From NCBI GenBank assembly GCA_947523045.1, contig CANNUR010000174.1:1-6414 (forward strand): a DNA stretch of 6,414 bases, written 5' to 3'. The notes beneath the pieces are model-generated. The model saw only the letters and a list, made by a program, of their open reading frames with translations. It was not told the origin of the DNA and searched no databases. Position 1 is the first letter of the stretch. Each line of letters opens with the position of its first letter. Source of the stretch: an uncultured Prosthecobacter sp. (GTDB lineage: Bacteria; Verrucomicrobiota; Verrucomicrobiia; Verrucomicrobiales; Verrucomicrobiaceae). The position numbers and the translations under genes are program-made. Of this stretch, positions 5,868 to 6,414 are shown piece after piece.

Positions 5868-6414
5868 TCAGGTGTACTTGAGCACTTCCTCGATCGTCGT
5901 CTCGCCGTCGTAGATGTTGCGCAGGCCGTCCTCGCGCAGGGTGACCATGCCGAGCTCGATGGCCTTCTGCTTGAGCACCAGGGTTGGGGCGCGCTCGGTG
6001 ATGAGTTCGCGGATGGGGTCGGTGACGTCGAGCAGCTCGTAGATGCCCTTGCGGCCTTTGTAACCGCTGCCGCCGCACTTCTCACAGCCGTTGCCGGTGT
6101 AGAAGCTTTTGTTGCCGATGTCGTCCTGGGTGAGGTTGAGCTGGTTGAGGATGGACAGGCTGGGCTCGTAGGGAGCGACACAGTTTTTGCAGATCGTGCG
6201 CAGCAGTCGCTGGGCGAGCACGCCCTCGAGGGTGGCGGAGACCAGGAAGGGCTCAACGCCCATGTCGACCAGACGGGTGACGGCGCCGGCGGCGTCGTTG
6301 GTGTGCAGGGTACTGAGCACCAAGTGACCGGTGAGCGAGGCTTGGACGGCGATCTGGGCGGTTTCCTTGTCGCGCATCTCACCGACCATGATGCGGTCGG
6401 GATCCTGACGGAGG
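5868..6414 (-). CDS. gspE: Type II secretion / type IV pilus assembly ATPase, GspE/PilB family, C-terminal part
   Basis: Cytoplasmic hexameric ATPase that powers pseudopilus assembly. The last 181 residues are visible, and the frame is open to the window edge at 6414, so the Walker A motif and N-terminal domains lie outside. In order are [15 protein letters not shown] with the Walker B and its Glu, [12 protein letters not shown] with the His box, [12 protein letters not shown], and a second Cys pair in [12 protein letters not shown]. The four cysteines (75, 78, 110, 113 of the visible part) make the zinc-binding C-M domain typical of GspE and PilB and absent from the PilT retraction ATPase. 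The tail ends TIEEVLKYT, as in the family. It leads directly into gspF. Exact naming (GspE or PilB) rests on the GspG-like gene downstream. Confidence 0.93.
   Translation of the reverse strand, partial: LRQDPDRIMVGEMRDKETAQIAVQASLTGHLVLSTLHTNDAAGAVTRLVDMGVEPFLVSATLEGVLAQRLLRTICKNCVAPYEPSLSILNQLNLTQDDIGNKSFYTGNGCEKCGGSGYKGRKGIYELLDVTDPIRELITERAPTLVLKQKAIELGMVTLREDGLRNIYDGETTIEEVLKYT

Overview
This GC-rich bacterial window carries six protein-coding genes, all on the minus strand. In transcription order (high to low coordinates) they are: the C-terminal end of a GspE/PilB-type secretion ATPase, a GspF/PilC inner-membrane platform protein, a GspG-like pseudopilin, a branched-chain amino acid aminotransferase (ilvE), thymidylate synthase (thyA), a two-helix DUF3592 membrane protein, and the N-terminal 200 residues of a secreted SGNH/GDSL hydrolase. 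The first and last of these seven loci run off the window, so five genes are complete and two are partial. The long open frames on the plus strand are antisense shadows of these genes.

Layout. 5868-6414 holds gspE (partial), 4458-5753 gspF and 3735-4400 gspG, the classic E-F-G core of a type II secretion system or related type IV filament machine. ilvE (2760-3653) and thyA (1930-2727) follow in the same direction with short gaps (81 and 32 bases), so all five could be one transcription unit. A 493-base gap (1437-1929) then holds no convincing protein gene. It does contain a cluster of degenerate 9-base repeats, a GC-rich hairpin, and a 26-codon open frame behind the only textbook Shine-Dalgarno sequence near a start codon that I found. 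After it come the DUF3592 gene (738-1436) and the SGNH hydrolase (1-602).

How they work together. GspE would power, and GspF anchor, assembly of a periplasmic pseudopilus built from GspG. The SGNH hydrolase has a Sec signal peptide and is the kind of exported enzyme such a system could carry, but that link is only inferred. ilvE and thyA are housekeeping metabolism with no obvious mechanistic tie to secretion.

Organism. The GC-rich coding, lack of Shine-Dalgarno sequences before all six visible starts, the long GspG-like pseudopilin with Ala before the FTLIELL cleavage site, DUF3592 and a secreted SGNH hydrolase together suggest the Planctomycetes-Verrucomicrobia group, most likely Verrucomicrobiota. 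This is inference from family style, not proof.

I see no clearly new biological system. The most unusual things are small-scale: the 9-base repeat cluster, the structured C-rich gspF-gspG junction, and the Lys-Gly hexamer repeat inside gspF.
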